From Prevotella aurantiaca JCM 15754 (GTDB taxonomy: Bacteria; Bacteroidota; Bacteroidia; Bacteroidales; Bacteroidaceae): a DNA stretch of 64,000 nt. Position numbers and translations under genes: made by a program. The notes beneath the pieces were generated by a model. It ran no database searches, was not told the DNA's origin, and saw nothing but the letters and a program-made list of their open reading frames with translations. Shown one piece after another: positions 1 through 8,794 of this stretch (position 1 is its first letter; every line of letters starts with the position of its first letter). The stretch covers positions 62,001 to 126,000 of the forward strand of contig NZ_BAKF01000003.1 in the NCBI RefSeq assembly GCF_000614025.1. Direction: 5' to 3'.

Positions 1-214
1 ACACATCTTTGCCAACTTCTACCATTTCGTCTACAAAGTTGTGAGTGAATACTTCATCGGGCAATGAGTGGTAAAGCATTATAGTTTTTGCAGCAATAAG
101 TTTAGGATGATGGCGCAATCGTTCAATGATAGGTGCAGATAGAGCTTTAAGCTGCTCTTGTGTATATTGACGCTTACGAATTCTTATTTCTTTTCTTAAC
201 TCTGATTTATTCAT
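1..214 (-). CDS. 5-formyltetrahydrofolate cyclo-ligase, N-terminal part (cut by window edge)
   Basis: The reverse strand reads an open frame from ATG at 214 to the window edge, 71 residues beginning MNKSELRKEIRIRKRQY. The pattern of a basic N-terminus (KxxxRK) followed by a strand with ML-YHSLPDEVFT is that of the 5-FCL family (YgfA/MTHFS), which converts 5-formyl-THF to 5,10-methenyl-THF using ATP in the cytoplasm. The basic start region belongs to the nucleotide-binding part; the catalytic C-terminal half lies outside the window. It follows the CtpA-like protease gene on the same strand, separated by a strong hairpin. Family assignment is from residue pattern only. Confidence 0.85.
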   Translation of the reverse strand, partial: MNKSELRKEIRIRKRQYTQEQLKALSAPIIERLRHHPKLIAAKTIMLYHSLPDEVFTHNFVDEMVEVGKDV

Positions 215-250
215 AATAAGTAAGATTATGTGGGCTTGTTTGAAACGAAA

Positions 251-289
251 ATGAGGCTTATCAAGTCGTTTCGACTCGATAAGCCTCAT
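251..289 (-). terminator. Strong hairpin after the CtpA-like protease gene
   Basis: An 18-bp inverted repeat (251-268 with 272-289, one wobble pair, 3-nt loop) lies just past the stop codon of the protease gene at 296. On the minus strand it is followed by a T-rich stretch. It likely ends or attenuates transcription before the folate gene. Confidence 0.75.
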
Positions 290-295
290 CATGTT

Positions 296-1972
296 TTATG
301 TAGTTTTGCTTTGTTTATTATTTGCCATTCCCCCCCTTTTAATAGGTGCCTTTGGGAATGCCTCGCCGCTATTTAAAACTTTAATAGCCGCTTTTATCAT
401 GTCATTATCACGATTTAGATACTGGTTCCACGCTTGCTCATCTAGCATATTATAGATAATGCGGCTGTTAATATAGTTCTCTAATAATGAATGTGACTTA
501 TGAATTAGGTTGTTTCTCCGCTGCAATCCATTCTTTTCAGCATAGTTTGCAAAGTCGTTTACAAGATTATTACCTTTTAAATAGTCTGATAAAGTAATCA
601 AATCAGGATACTTATTCAGTGTCTGACGATTATCATCAGTATATTTGAAAGCAAATTGCAGAATGAGTCCACGCATTGCTGCCTCCTTGTAATATGATGT
701 TATGTCGCTCGTATCTTCTGGTATGAAGATGTCAGGCGTAATGCCTCCGCCACCATAAACAATACGTCCGTTGTTTGTGTGATAGGCTGGACCTGTATGT
801 TTAATGCTATCTTGTGAGAAGAACTCTCCATGTTGGTAGCGTGTCATCATATCTTGTTCGTATGCAGCAAGCCCTCCTGGCTTGAAAGGCTTTTGTATAC
901 AACGTCCAGAAGGGGTGTAATAGCGCGCTATAGTTAGGCGAATCATACTGCCATCGGGGAATTGTATTTGCTGCTGCACCAGACCTTTACCAAACGAACG
1001 GCGGCCTACGATTGTACCACGATCGTTGTCTTGAATGGCTCCTGCAAAGATTTCAGAAGCAGATGCAGACCCTTCGTTAATGAGTACTACCAAAGGAATG
1101 TGCTGGTAACTACCTTTTCCGCGGCTTCTATATTCACGTCGCGGACTCTTTCGCCCCTGCGTATAAACTATAAGTTGGTCCTTTTTCAAAAATTCTTCAG
1201 TCATGTGAACTGCACTTTCAAGGTATCCGCCAGAGTTATCACGCAAGTCTATAACCAATTTGTCAGCTCCTTGAAGGTTTAGTTGTTGTAGTGCTGTCAG
1301 CATTTCAGCATAAGTTCGTTCGCCAAAATTCTTTATCCGGATATATCCGATAGAGTCGTTGAGCATGTAAGTTGCTGAAATACTCTTCATAGTGATATCG
1401 TTTCGGGTAAGCACGAAATACTTAACGTTTTTCTCTCCAAAGCGTTTTACACCGATTTTAACCTTAGAACCTTTCGGCCCTTTTAGTCTATGCTGTGCTT
1501 CTTCGTTGGTAACGCTATCTCCAACAAATGGTTTGTTATCGATACTAACAATCTTATCGCCTGCAAGAACGCCTGTCTTGTCTGCTGGTCCGTTCTTTAT
1601 AACATTCTGAACGTGTAGGGTATCTTGCTGAATAGTGAACTCTATACCTACTCCGGAGAACGAACCTTTTAAGTCTTCTGTTGCCATTTGCACATCTTTA
1701 GCACTGATATAAACAGAGTGGGGGTCAAGTTCTGCAAGGATTTGAGGTAGAGCTTTGTCTACCAATTCATCAATATTAACCGAGTCAACATACTGGTCAT
1801 CAATGATATGTAGTAAGTTACTCAACCTACTACTACCGCTATTAATTATATTTAGGCGGTTTCCTGAAAAGTGATTGGCATAGAATGTTCCAACAAGCAC
1901 TCCGATAACAACACACAATGCCAGCCACAACGGCATGAAACGATTATTCTTGTTCTGACTCATAGTCTTCAA
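296..1972 (-). CDS. S41 family C-terminal processing peptidase (CtpA/Prc type)
   Basis: A 558-residue periplasmic serine protease with one N-terminal membrane anchor (about residues 12-32), a PDZ domain (about 100-190; GVGIEF and ADKTGVLAGDKIVSID are visible) and an S41 catalytic domain. The catalytic dyad is seen as Ser304 in EGSASASEIFAGA and Lys329 in SFGKGLVQ, spaced 25 residues apart as in Prc. Such enzymes trim or degrade proteins from a nonpolar C-terminus. The start overlaps the end of the dCMP deaminase gene by 29 nt; Met4 (1963) is an alternative start. It sits in an apparent operon with the deaminase and the folate cyclo-ligase. Confidence 0.93.
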   Translation of the reverse strand: MKTMSQNKNNRFMPLWLALCVVIGVLVGTFYANHFSGNRLNIINSGSSRLSNLLHIIDDQYVDSVNIDELVDKALPQILAELDPHSVYISAKDVQMATEDLKGSFSGVGIEFTIQQDTLHVQNVIKNGPADKTGVLAGDKIVSIDNKPFVGDSVTNEEAQHRLKGPKGSKVKIGVKRFGEKNVKYFVLTRNDITMKSISATYMLNDSIGYIRIKNFGERTYAEMLTALQQLNLQGADKLVIDLRDNSGGYLESAVHMTEEFLKKDQLIVYTQGRKSPRREYRSRGKGSYQHIPLVVLINEGSASASEIFAGAIQDNDRGTIVGRRSFGKGLVQQQIQFPDGSMIRLTIARYYTPSGRCIQKPFKPGGLAAYEQDMMTRYQHGEFFSQDSIKHTGPAYHTNNGRIVYGGGGITPDIFIPEDTSDITSYYKEAAMRGLILQFAFKYTDDNRQTLNKYPDLITLSDYLKGNNLVNDFANYAEKNGLQRRNNLIHKSHSLLENYINSRIIYNMLDEQAWNQYLNRDNDMIKAAIKVLNSGEAFPKAPIKRGGMANNKQSKTT

Positions 1973-2390
1973 GATTTAAATATTCAACCTCTATATTAGC
2001 ACGCTCAAGTAGGTCGATGCCTTCGGTAAGTCTGTATTTTTCTCCATATACCACACGCTTAATGCCCGATTGAATGATAAGTTTCGCACATTCAATGCAA
2101 GGCGAAGCTGTTACGTAAAGTGTTGAACCGTCACTGTTATTGCCACTTCGAGCCAGCTTGGTTATTGCATTAGCTTCGGCATGCAATACGTATGGTTTAG
2201 TAATACCATCTTGATCTTCGCAAATATTCTCGAAACCGCTAGGTGTTCCGTTGTATCCATCACTGATAATCATCTTGTCTTTCACTACCAGTGCACCCAC
2301 TTGGCGACGTTGGCAGTAGGAATTCTCTGCCCAAACACGTGCCATACGTAGGTAGCGATAGTCGAGAAGTGTTTGCTTTTCCATCTTCAT
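1944..2390 (-). CDS. Deoxycytidylate (dCMP) deaminase family protein
   Basis: A 148-residue cytosolic zinc enzyme of the ComEB/dCMP deaminase type, which deaminates dCMP to dUMP for thymidylate synthesis. The zinc site is complete: His70 and the proton-shuttling Glu72 in VLHAEANAI, and Cys98/Cys101 in SPCIECAK. The RQVGALVVKD and DGYNGTPSGF segments are typical of the family. Length is normal. Its 3' end overlaps the start of the S41 protease, which points to co-transcription and translational coupling. A competence role (ComEB) is not implied. Confidence 0.92.
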   Translation of the reverse strand: MKMEKQTLLDYRYLRMARVWAENSYCQRRQVGALVVKDKMIISDGYNGTPSGFENICEDQDGITKPYVLHAEANAITKLARSGNNSDGSTLYVTASPCIECAKLIIQSGIKRVVYGEKYRLTEGIDLLERANIEVEYLNLEDYESEQE

Positions 2391-2424
2391 GTTTTCTTCT
2401 TATATATGGATATATGTTGTTCCT

Positions 2425-4514
2425 TTAGTTTGATTTTGTTATACCATTGCGTTCCAAGAGCGCATCAATAGTAGGCTCTTGTCCACGGAAGCGTTTGTAC
2501 AGCACCATAGGATGCTCGGTACTACCTTTTGAAAGAACATTGTCTCGGAAGCTCTGAGCAGTAGCTTGGTCGAATATACCATTCTTTTTGAATAGGCTAA
2601 AAGCATCAGCGTCAAGTACTTCTGCCCACTTATAGCTGTAATATCCAGCTGCATAACCACCAGACATGATATGAGAGAACTGCGTAGTCATACAGGTTCC
2701 GTCTATCTGTTCACCGATAATGGCTTTTTCCCATGCCTTTTTCTCAAATGGAATTATATCCTCTTTAAGATCCTCTTGCTGTGTATAGTATGCCATATCT
2801 AACAGACCAAAGCTAACTTGACGTAGACAAGCCATTGCAACATTGAAGTTCTGGCTGGCTATAATTTTCTCAATGAGTTCATCAGACATAGGCTCTCCCG
2901 TTTCGTAATGGAAAGCAAAAGTTCGCAGGAAATCCTTCTCTACTGCAAAGTTTTCCATAAATTGCGATGGGAGCTCTACGAAATCCCACCATACATTAGT
3001 TCCCGACTGACTTTCAAAACGACTGTTTGCAAAAATACCATGTAGTGAATGGCCAAACTCGTGTAGGAATGTTGTAACCTCACCTAAGCGTAGTAATGCT
3101 GGTTTATCTTCGGTAGGCTTTGAAAAGTTCATTACTAACGATACGTGCGGACGTATGTTTTTACCTTCTTTTGTGATTCGTTGTCCTTGGTATTCTGTCA
3201 TCCATGCACCCGCACGCTTGCCTTTTCGCGGGAAAAAGTCTACATAAAGCACTGCTAGATAACTACCATCTTTGTCGTAAACCTCATAGGGTTTCACGTC
3301 AGAATGGTAAACAGGAATGTCTTTATTCTCTTTAAAGGTAATTCCATAAAGCGAGTAGCCAGTCCAAATATGCCTTTTATTACGTTGTTTACTTCGAAGT
3401 AAGGGCGCAAAACTTCTGGATCGAGGTTGTATTTTGCCAATTTCAGCTGATGCGCATAGTATGCTGTGTCCCATGGCATCATCTTAAAGTCGTCTCCTTC
3501 TTGCTTTGTCGCCATCTCACATAGTTCGTTGTATTCTTTAATAGCCGTTGGTTTGTATGCATCAATAAGGTTGTCAAGTAAGTTATAGACATTCTTTACA
3601 TTGCTGGCCATACGATATTTCATCACAAAATCGGCATAACTTTCGTATCCTAACAACTGTGCTGTTTCTCTACGAAGGTTCACCAATCGTTTGCAAATAT
3701 CAATATTGTTTTCCGAGTTAGCCTTAATACAAAGCGTATTATGTGCCATGTAGAGTTCTTTTCGTAGATCTCGCTGCGTACTATACATTAGGAACGGACC
3801 ATAACTTGGCGCATCTAATGTAAATACCCAACCTTCAAGACCTTGCTCTTTTGCTGTTGCAGCAGCTGATTCACGAATAGACTCAGGCAGACCTTCAAGC
3901 TTTTGCTCATCTGTGATGTGGAGTTTGTATGCTTTGTTCTCCTTTAATACATTTTGTGAGAAGTTCAATGATAACATGCTGGCCTCTTCTGTAAGTTTAC
4001 GATGCTTATCTTTGTCGTCTTCACTCAGTAATGCACCGCTGCGAACAAAGCCATCATAGCTTTCTTCAAGTAGTTTGTTTTCTTCGGGAGTAAGTTCGCG
4101 GTGCTTTTCATAAACAGCCTTTATACGCTCGAAAAGTTTGGGGTTAAGGCTTATATCGTTAGCATGTTTTGTTAGAATTGGACTCATCTTCTGTGCCAAA
4201 GCGTCCATTTCGTCGTTAGTTTCTGCACTTAACATATTGAAGAACACACTTTCGACACGTGAAAGGAGGTCGTAGTAATGCTTGCGTCCTTCCACTTCAT
4301 CTTCACGGATAAGTGTATTTTCGAAAGTAGGCTCTTCAGGGTCGTTTATTGTTTTCTCTATTTGTTCGTCCTCACGGCGAATTCCTTCTAACATAGCTTC
4401 TTCGTAATCGGCAAGCGTTATTTTGTCGAATGGAACAGTTTCGTGTGGAGTATTGTATGGCTCAAAGAAGGGATTCAGGCGTTGCTGTCCCTCCTTGTTT
4501 GTATTTTCTGTCAT
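2425..4514 (-). pseudogene. dcp: M3 family metallopeptidase (oligopeptidase / peptidyl-dipeptidase Dcp), one frameshift
   Basis: Two overlapping frames together make one M3 zinc peptidase of about 696 residues, the normal length. The N-terminal part runs from 4514 to the ATR before the break; the C-terminal part resumes at YGITFKENKDIPV. The zinc motif HEFGH is intact in the second part (TFLHEFGHSLHGIF), with the downstream glutamate in WWDFVELPSQFMENF. The frames rejoin if one base is added in the AAA run at 3348-3350 (plus strand). Without that base the first product stops after some 20 unrelated residues and lacks the active site. The protein would degrade short peptides in the cytoplasm. 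A -7 box lies at 4540-4547. Real mutation or sequencing error cannot be told apart here. Confidence 0.85.
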
Positions 4515-4539
4515 GTTTTGCTTTCTCTCTAATATGCTA

Positions 4540-4547
4540 CAAAGTTA
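4540..4547 (-). promoter_or_regulatory. Bacteroidetes -7 box upstream of the M3 peptidase
   Basis: TAACTTTG on the minus strand, 25 nt before the ATG at 4514, matches the TAnnTTTG -7 consensus of the group's primary sigma factor. Confidence 0.55.
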
Positions 4548-4585
4548 CTGAAAAAACTATGTATAAGCAAAAGAGTATAACACAT

Positions 4586-5248
4586 TTAACGCAATTTTTC
4601 TAATGAAGGAATGTTAATCTCGCTTCGTGTCAATGCGATAGTATTATTTTTGTTTAAAGCATTCAACATTTTTGAGACGTTAAGCCTACTTTCATGCAAT
4701 TCATTAGCTAAGGTTTGCATATTTATTTTAATAGTTTTTTTGCCTGCAGGATGGTCGCAATGTGTTCTTACAAAGTAAACAAATTTCTCTTGAATGTCCT
4801 TTGGATGCTGCTGCCAAGGTATGCGACTACAACGTTGTGCCTGTGTGGAAAGCATATTCAAGAGGTTTAAACGGAAGATGAGATAATTGTTTGTGAGGTT
4901 TAAAACTTCGCTTTTATCAATGTATAATATATTGCATTTAGTTGCTGCAACGAAAGTTTTGGAGTAAAATTGTACCAATCCGAATAAACGCTCAGGCTGT
5001 ATGGCAGTGGGAGCTGTTATTTCTTCAATGACACTATAGCTATGGTTGTCTGCATGACTTTCTACTATGAGTTTGCCATCCATAAGGAAATATAGCCTAC
5101 CACCCTTGTCGTTTTCCTTTACTAATATCTCTTTGGGTTTCAATTTAAGAAATCCAAACTTGGTTGTACTAACGATTTCTGCTAAATCAGTAGCTCCAAT
5201 ACCAAGGAACAAAGGTAGTTCAAGAAGTTTATCGTATATCTGAAGCAT
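4586..5248 (-). CDS. Crp/Fnr family transcriptional regulator
   Basis: A 220-residue regulator with an N-terminal cyclic-nucleotide-binding-like beta barrel (about 10-125; GRLYFLMDGKLIV is the typical segment) and a C-terminal winged helix (about 145-215; MQTLANELHESRLNVSKMLNAL is the helix-turn-helix). No cysteine cluster for an iron-sulfur centre is visible, so it is not a classical Fnr. The ligand and targets are unknown. It lies 32 nt upstream of apbE on the same strand, so it may be co-transcribed with it. Confidence 0.87.
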   Translation of the reverse strand: MLQIYDKLLELPLFLGIGATDLAEIVSTTKFGFLKLKPKEILVKENDKGGRLYFLMDGKLIVESHADNHSYSVIEEITAPTAIQPERLFGLVQFYSKTFVAATKCNILYIDKSEVLNLTNNYLIFRLNLLNMLSTQAQRCSRIPWQQHPKDIQEKFVYFVRTHCDHPAGKKTIKINMQTLANELHESRLNVSKMLNALNKNNTIALTRSEINIPSLEKLR

Positions 5249-5280
5249 TCGTTTTGGAGTATTTCTTTATCAGTAATTAT

Positions 5281-6309
5281 TTACTGAACAATTTTCTTTT
5301 CCAGTTCTGGACTATACCAAACCTTTAGTTTACCTTGATGGTCAGAATAGATGAAGTATGCCATAAGCTCCTTATGCTTTTCCAAAACCTTCTTAGATCT
5401 TTCCATTCCCATAACCATAAAGGCAGTGGCATAGGCGTCAGCAGTAGCACAATCGGCTGCTAAAACAGTCGCTGAAAGAAGAGAATGTTGCACAGGATAA
5501 CCTGTTTTAGGGTCAATTGTGTGTGCAAATTTCTTTCCACCCTTATAGTAGAAGTTACGATAATTACCACTTGTTGCCATAGCTTTGTTGGTAATGTTGA
5601 GAACTGTTTGTAGTTCTGTGTTCGTATTGGTGCTGTCTTCGATAGGTTTATTTACTCCAATCTTCCATGGAACACGGCTTTCGCTGTTTCCACTAACGAC
5701 GATTTCACCACCAATCTCTATCATAAAGTTCTTAATATCATACTTTTTGAATAGCCTTGCAATCACATCTGAGCTGTAACCTTTAGCAATAGCAGAGCAA
5801 TCAAGCATGATACGTTGATCAGTTTTTTTTATTCTCTTGCCCATTATAAGCGAAATTTTTTCGTAACCAACGAGTTGCTTTAAACTATCAATCTGTTGCT
5901 TAGATGGTGTTGTTCCTTGTTTAAAACCAAACCCCCATAGGTTTACCAGTGGTGCAACTGTTATATCAAAAGCTCCGTCAGTCTCTTTTGATATTGCTTT
6001 CGCTTTGTCGAAGATCTCTATAAATAGTTCATCGAGTTTTGTTACTTCGTTATTGTTCACTTTTGAGATGACAGATTGCTTATTAAAAGTAGACAAAGAG
6101 TTGTCTATCTTCTTGAGTTCGGCTTCAATTTCTTTCTGTAAGTCTTGGTCGTTTTGGTATGTTATATGGTAAAATGTACCAAAAACCTGTCCTTCGTTGT
6201 ACTGATAGGGAGTAGAACGTTGTTGTGTTATAATGAAAATGGAACCTATGATGAGCAATGTCAAGAAAGGAAGCTGCCATAATAGCTTTTTATTTGTTAT
6301 CTTATTCAT
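5281..6309 (-). CDS. apbE: FAD:protein FMN transferase (ApbE family)
   Basis: A 342-residue protein that attaches FMN covalently to threonine in membrane flavoproteins such as NqrB/NqrC and RnfD/RnfG. An N-terminal hydrophobic segment (about 9-28) anchors or exports it. Family segments are visible: LDCSAIAKGYSSDVIARLF, IEIGGEIVVSG, HTIDPKTGYPV and the metal-site region DCATADAYATAFMVMG. Length is usual. It is transcribed toward the Crp/Fnr gene's upstream neighbour order (apbE first, then the regulator at 5248). No NQR or RNF genes are in the window. Confidence 0.92.
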   Translation of the reverse strand: MNKITNKKLLWQLPFLTLLIIGSIFIITQQRSTPYQYNEGQVFGTFYHITYQNDQDLQKEIEAELKKIDNSLSTFNKQSVISKVNNNEVTKLDELFIEIFDKAKAISKETDGAFDITVAPLVNLWGFGFKQGTTPSKQQIDSLKQLVGYEKISLIMGKRIKKTDQRIMLDCSAIAKGYSSDVIARLFKKYDIKNFMIEIGGEIVVSGNSESRVPWKIGVNKPIEDSTNTNTELQTVLNITNKAMATSGNYRNFYYKGGKKFAHTIDPKTGYPVQHSLLSATVLAADCATADAYATAFMVMGMERSKKVLEKHKELMAYFIYSDHQGKLKVWYSPELEKKIVQ

Positions 6310-6351
6310 TATTTATCTGTGTTTATCAGTTGAGGAATAAATAACAAGGAG

Positions 6352-6395
6352 GAAAGGTTTAAGAATATGGTATTTACCATATTCTTAAACCTTTC
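6352..6395 (-). terminator. Perfect 21-bp hairpin after the glycosyltransferase gene
   Basis: The arms 6352-6372 and 6375-6395 are perfect inverted repeats with a 2-nt loop, lying directly after the glycosyltransferase stop at 6402 and 43 nt before the apbE start. The A/T ends make it usable as an intrinsic terminator on the minus strand. Confidence 0.8.
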
Positions 6396-6401
6396 TTTGT
6401 T

Positions 6402-7358
6402 CTATAAGTTTATTTCTTCTTCTATTAAATAGTCGTTTCGTCTATCGCTGTTACGGCTAATTAAGTCGCCTAAGAAGCCTGCAAGGAAGAGTTGCGTACC
6501 TAAAATCATAGCTGTAAGAGCGACAAAGAACGTTGCATGGTTTGTGAGTAAGTCGCCATAAACACCATTTAGTAGGTTAATTACCTTTTCAATGATGAGA
6601 AAAAGGAAAGCAATAAGACCTATGAAGAATACAAAACTGCCCAACAAACCAAATACATGCATTGGTTTCTTACCGAAATTAGTCAAGAACCAAAGTGTTA
6701 TAAGGTCGAGGTAACCATTAAAAAAACGATTAATGCCAAATTTTGTAGTGCCATATTTGCGTGCTTGATGGTGTACAATCTTTTCACCAATCTTCTTAAA
6801 CCCAGCCTCTTTTGCTAAGTATGGTATATAACGATGCATCTCTCCGTACACCTCAATATTCTTCACAACAGCTTTTCTATATGCTTTCAGTCCACAGTTG
6901 AAGTCGTGTAAGTTTTTAATACCACTTATTTTACGTGCTGTTGCATTGAAGAGTTTGGTCGGAATGGTCTTTGTTAGTGGATCGTAACGTTTCTGTTTGT
7001 AACCACTTACAAGGTCGTAGCCTTCTTCAGTAATCATCTTATATAGTTCTGGAATCTCGTCAGGAGAGTCTTGAAGATCTGCATCCATTGTTATAATAAC
7101 ATCTCCTTGAGCTTCTTTAAAGCCACAGAATAGAGCAGGACTCTTGCCGTAGTTCCTGCGAAACTTTATACCACGCACGTTTTTATCTTCTTTGCTGAGT
7201 TGTTGAATAACTTCCCAACTTTTGTCTGTAGAGCCATCGTTTACAAAGATAACCTCATAAGTGAAGTGGTTGGCATTCATTACTCTACAAATCCAAGCGT
7301 GCAATTCTGGCAAACTTTCGTCTTCGTTGTAGAGCGGTACTATAACAGATATGTCCAT
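6402..7358 (-). CDS. Family 2 glycosyltransferase, DPM1/GtrB-like, membrane anchored
   Basis: A 318-residue protein with a GT-A domain (about 1-220): SVIVPLYNEDESLPEL at the start, FVNDGSTDKSW, and the metal-binding DADLQDSPDEIP. Two membrane helices follow (about 232-258 and 268-295), the layout of polyprenyl-phosphate glucosyl/mannosyl transferases (GtrB, DPM1-like, ArnC). It probably moves a sugar from a nucleotide carrier to undecaprenyl phosphate for surface glycans; the sugar is unknown. The DUF4199 gene lies 29 nt upstream, a common Bacteroidetes pairing. Confidence 0.9.
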   Translation of the reverse strand: MDISVIVPLYNEDESLPELHAWICRVMNANHFTYEVIFVNDGSTDKSWEVIQQLSKEDKNVRGIKFRRNYGKSPALFCGFKEAQGDVIITMDADLQDSPDEIPELYKMITEEGYDLVSGYKQKRYDPLTKTIPTKLFNATARKISGIKNLHDFNCGLKAYRKAVVKNIEVYGEMHRYIPYLAKEAGFKKIGEKIVHHQARKYGTTKFGINRFFNGYLDLITLWFLTNFGKKPMHVFGLLGSFVFFIGLIAFLFLIIEKVINLLNGVYGDLLTNHATFFVALTAMILGTQLFLAGFLGDLISRNSDRRNDYLIEEEINL

Positions 7359-7387
7359 ATATTGTATTTCTTCAAGTATTGTTTCTT

Positions 7388-7915
7388 TTATTTTGTATTC
7401 CGAGCCATAATGCTTGACACGATAAGACTGATGATTGCGCCAAAGAGAACTTCGTACATCAAGCTGTTTATCACCATTGTAGTTGGAGAGAAAGCTTCAG
7501 GTAGAGTCGCTGTAAATTCCTCCCTACTTATTCCTAAGGCTGTAAAAAAGCTATCGTATTCAGGCAAAGATGTTATCGCCGATATTATATTTATCACCTT
7601 TCCATGATCTAAAAAGGTCATATAGAGCCATTGTAACAAACTGAAAAGTAGGGCAGCATTCATAAAAACACGCATACAATAGAAGTAAGCACGTTTGAAC
7701 GAGATGATACCTTTTAGTCCAATTTCTCTGTAAATCTTTAGTCTGTAAGCTACAAAAAATGGGGTAGATAATGTAATTAGGGAACTAAATGTTCCTAATA
7801 TTGCAAGTAAAGGCGATGCTAAGAAGCAAGTGAAACTTGCTGCCCATACAATAGCTAAATATATTCCATCATATCGTGCGTAGGCACGGAGTTGTGTTAT
7901 CTCCTCATATTTCAT
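7388..7915 (-). CDS. DUF4199-family integral membrane protein
   Basis: A 175-residue protein with four likely membrane helices (about 18-40, 42-58, 85-110 and 146-170) and few charged residues in between. Size, helix layout and its place just before a DPM1-like glycosyltransferase fit the DUF4199 family of Bacteroidetes. Function is unknown; a partner role in glycolipid synthesis is suggested by context only. It is the first gene of the pair. Confidence 0.75.
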   Translation of the reverse strand: MKYEEITQLRAYARYDGIYLAIVWAASFTCFLASPLLAILGTFSSLITLSTPFFVAYRLKIYREIGLKGIISFKRAYFYCMRVFMNAALLFSLLQWLYMTFLDHGKVINIISAITSLPEYDSFFTALGISREEFTATLPEAFSPTTMVINSLMYEVLFGAIISLIVSSIMARNTK

Positions 7916-8031
7916 ACTGCAAAAATACAGAAATTATATTATAAATAAGGTATAGCTATTGTGAAATTATGTTTTTTTGTTAAAAACGCAAAAAGAGTGC
8001 CACGAACTTGTTTTATTTCAATTATTCTTTC

Positions 8032-8039
8032 TATCTTTG
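8032..8039 (+). promoter_or_regulatory. -7 box of the SRP RNA promoter
   Basis: TATCTTTG lies 31 nt before the paired 5' end of the SRP RNA. It matches the TAnnTTTG consensus. Confidence 0.6.
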
Positions 8040-8070
8040 CATTGGCTTTTCAGAAATGAAAAGATAATAT

Positions 8071-8166
8071 GGGCAAGTCTTTTACGGTCAGCTCCCTTTT
8101 AATCCCCCAGGATGGGAACGTAGCAAGGGCAGAAGGTTGTAGCGACGCGATAAGAGTAGCTTGCCC
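8071..8166 (+). ncRNA. ffs: Signal recognition particle RNA, bacterial small type (4.5S/ffs)
   Basis: The sequence contains the universally conserved apical part of bacterial SRP RNA (CCCCAGGATGGGAACGTAGC then AAGGGCAG), where Ffh's M domain binds. The ends pair: GGGCAAG at 8071-8077 with CTTGCCC at 8160-8166, giving one long hairpin of about 96 nt. It sits between a promoter box and tRNA-Thr and may be co-transcribed with it. Its protein partner Ffh is encoded at 54511-55863 in this window. Exact ends are approximate by a few bases. Confidence 0.88.
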
Positions 8167-8172
8167 ACCTCC

Positions 8173-8246
8173 GCCTCTTTAGCTCAGTTGGCCAGAGCAC
8201 GTGATTTGTAATCTCGGGGTCGTTGGTTCGAATCCGACAAGAGGCT
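8173..8246 (+). tRNA. tRNA-Thr (anticodon TGT)
   Basis: A 74-nt cloverleaf with acceptor stem GCCTCTT/AAGAGGC, D arm GCTC/GAGC, anticodon loop TTTGTAA (anticodon TGT) and T arm GTTGG-TTCGAAT-CCGAC. The anticodon stem has one T-T mismatch. CCA is not encoded. It is followed by a terminator. Confidence 0.95.
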
Positions 8247-8271
8247 CAAAAATAATAGCAATTAACTATCT

Positions 8272-8303
8272 AAGAGTACTTTTAATAAAGTGCTCTTTTT
8301 TTA
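8272..8303 (+). terminator. Intrinsic terminator after tRNA-Thr
   Basis: AGAGTACTT pairs with AAGTGCTCT (one wobble) around a short loop and is followed by seven T residues, closing the SRP RNA/tRNA unit. Confidence 0.8.
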
Positions 8304-8794
8304 TTCTATGACGTTTCAACTTTTCTTGAGTTGTTTAGATGCTGTTTGAGTAACGAGGCAACAAAATTCATAGTTCACTTTTTATAATGGGATAATACAC
8401 TTTCCAGCTACCTTATTTTTACTTTCGCAAATTGTTTTATAAGTTAGAAAAAGAGATAAAGAGTGTAAATTCACTTGGAAACACATGGTGTCGTGTATCT
8501 TTCTAGTTATCAGGGTAATGTAAAACAATCGGTTTTATATTATAAAAGTACCTATTTTGCCTCGCAAAACAGGCACTTTTGTTGTTCAAAATGGGATCTA
8601 TTGCAAAGTCAAAGCTTAGCTATGATTTTTCGTAAGGATAAGTAGCTTGTTTTTAAAGGTATATTAACTCTTATGATCCAGTAGAGGGAAGAAGATTATA
8701 TCCTCGAAAAATGTATCCAGAACATAATTCTGTTGTCATTTTGTTAAGTCAAAATGTCGCTATAATGAATAAATAAGAGGCGTACCATTCAAGT
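8304..8794. other. Intergenic stretch between convergent units
   Basis: About 490 nt with no convincing coding frame. The only structure seen is the degraded fifth copy of the 22-nt-unit repeat at 8539-8607. Confidence 0.6.
8539..8607 (+). repeat. Degraded copy of the 22-nt-unit palindromic repeat (copy 1)
   Basis: An inverted unit (8539-8560, ending CCTATTTTGC), the 3-nt loop CTC, and direct unit 1 (8564-8585, GCAAAACAGGCACTTTT) form a stem with one mismatch. Unit 2 (8586-8607) is recognisable but eroded and unit 3 is lost. The upstream TTGTAAAGAAAA box is absent. Confidence 0.7.

Noticed and set aside
8173-8246. tRNA-Thr as a pseudo-tRNA because of a mismatch in the anticodon stem
   Set aside because: All other arms are perfect, the loop and T arm are canonical, and a single T-T mismatch is tolerated in real tRNAs.
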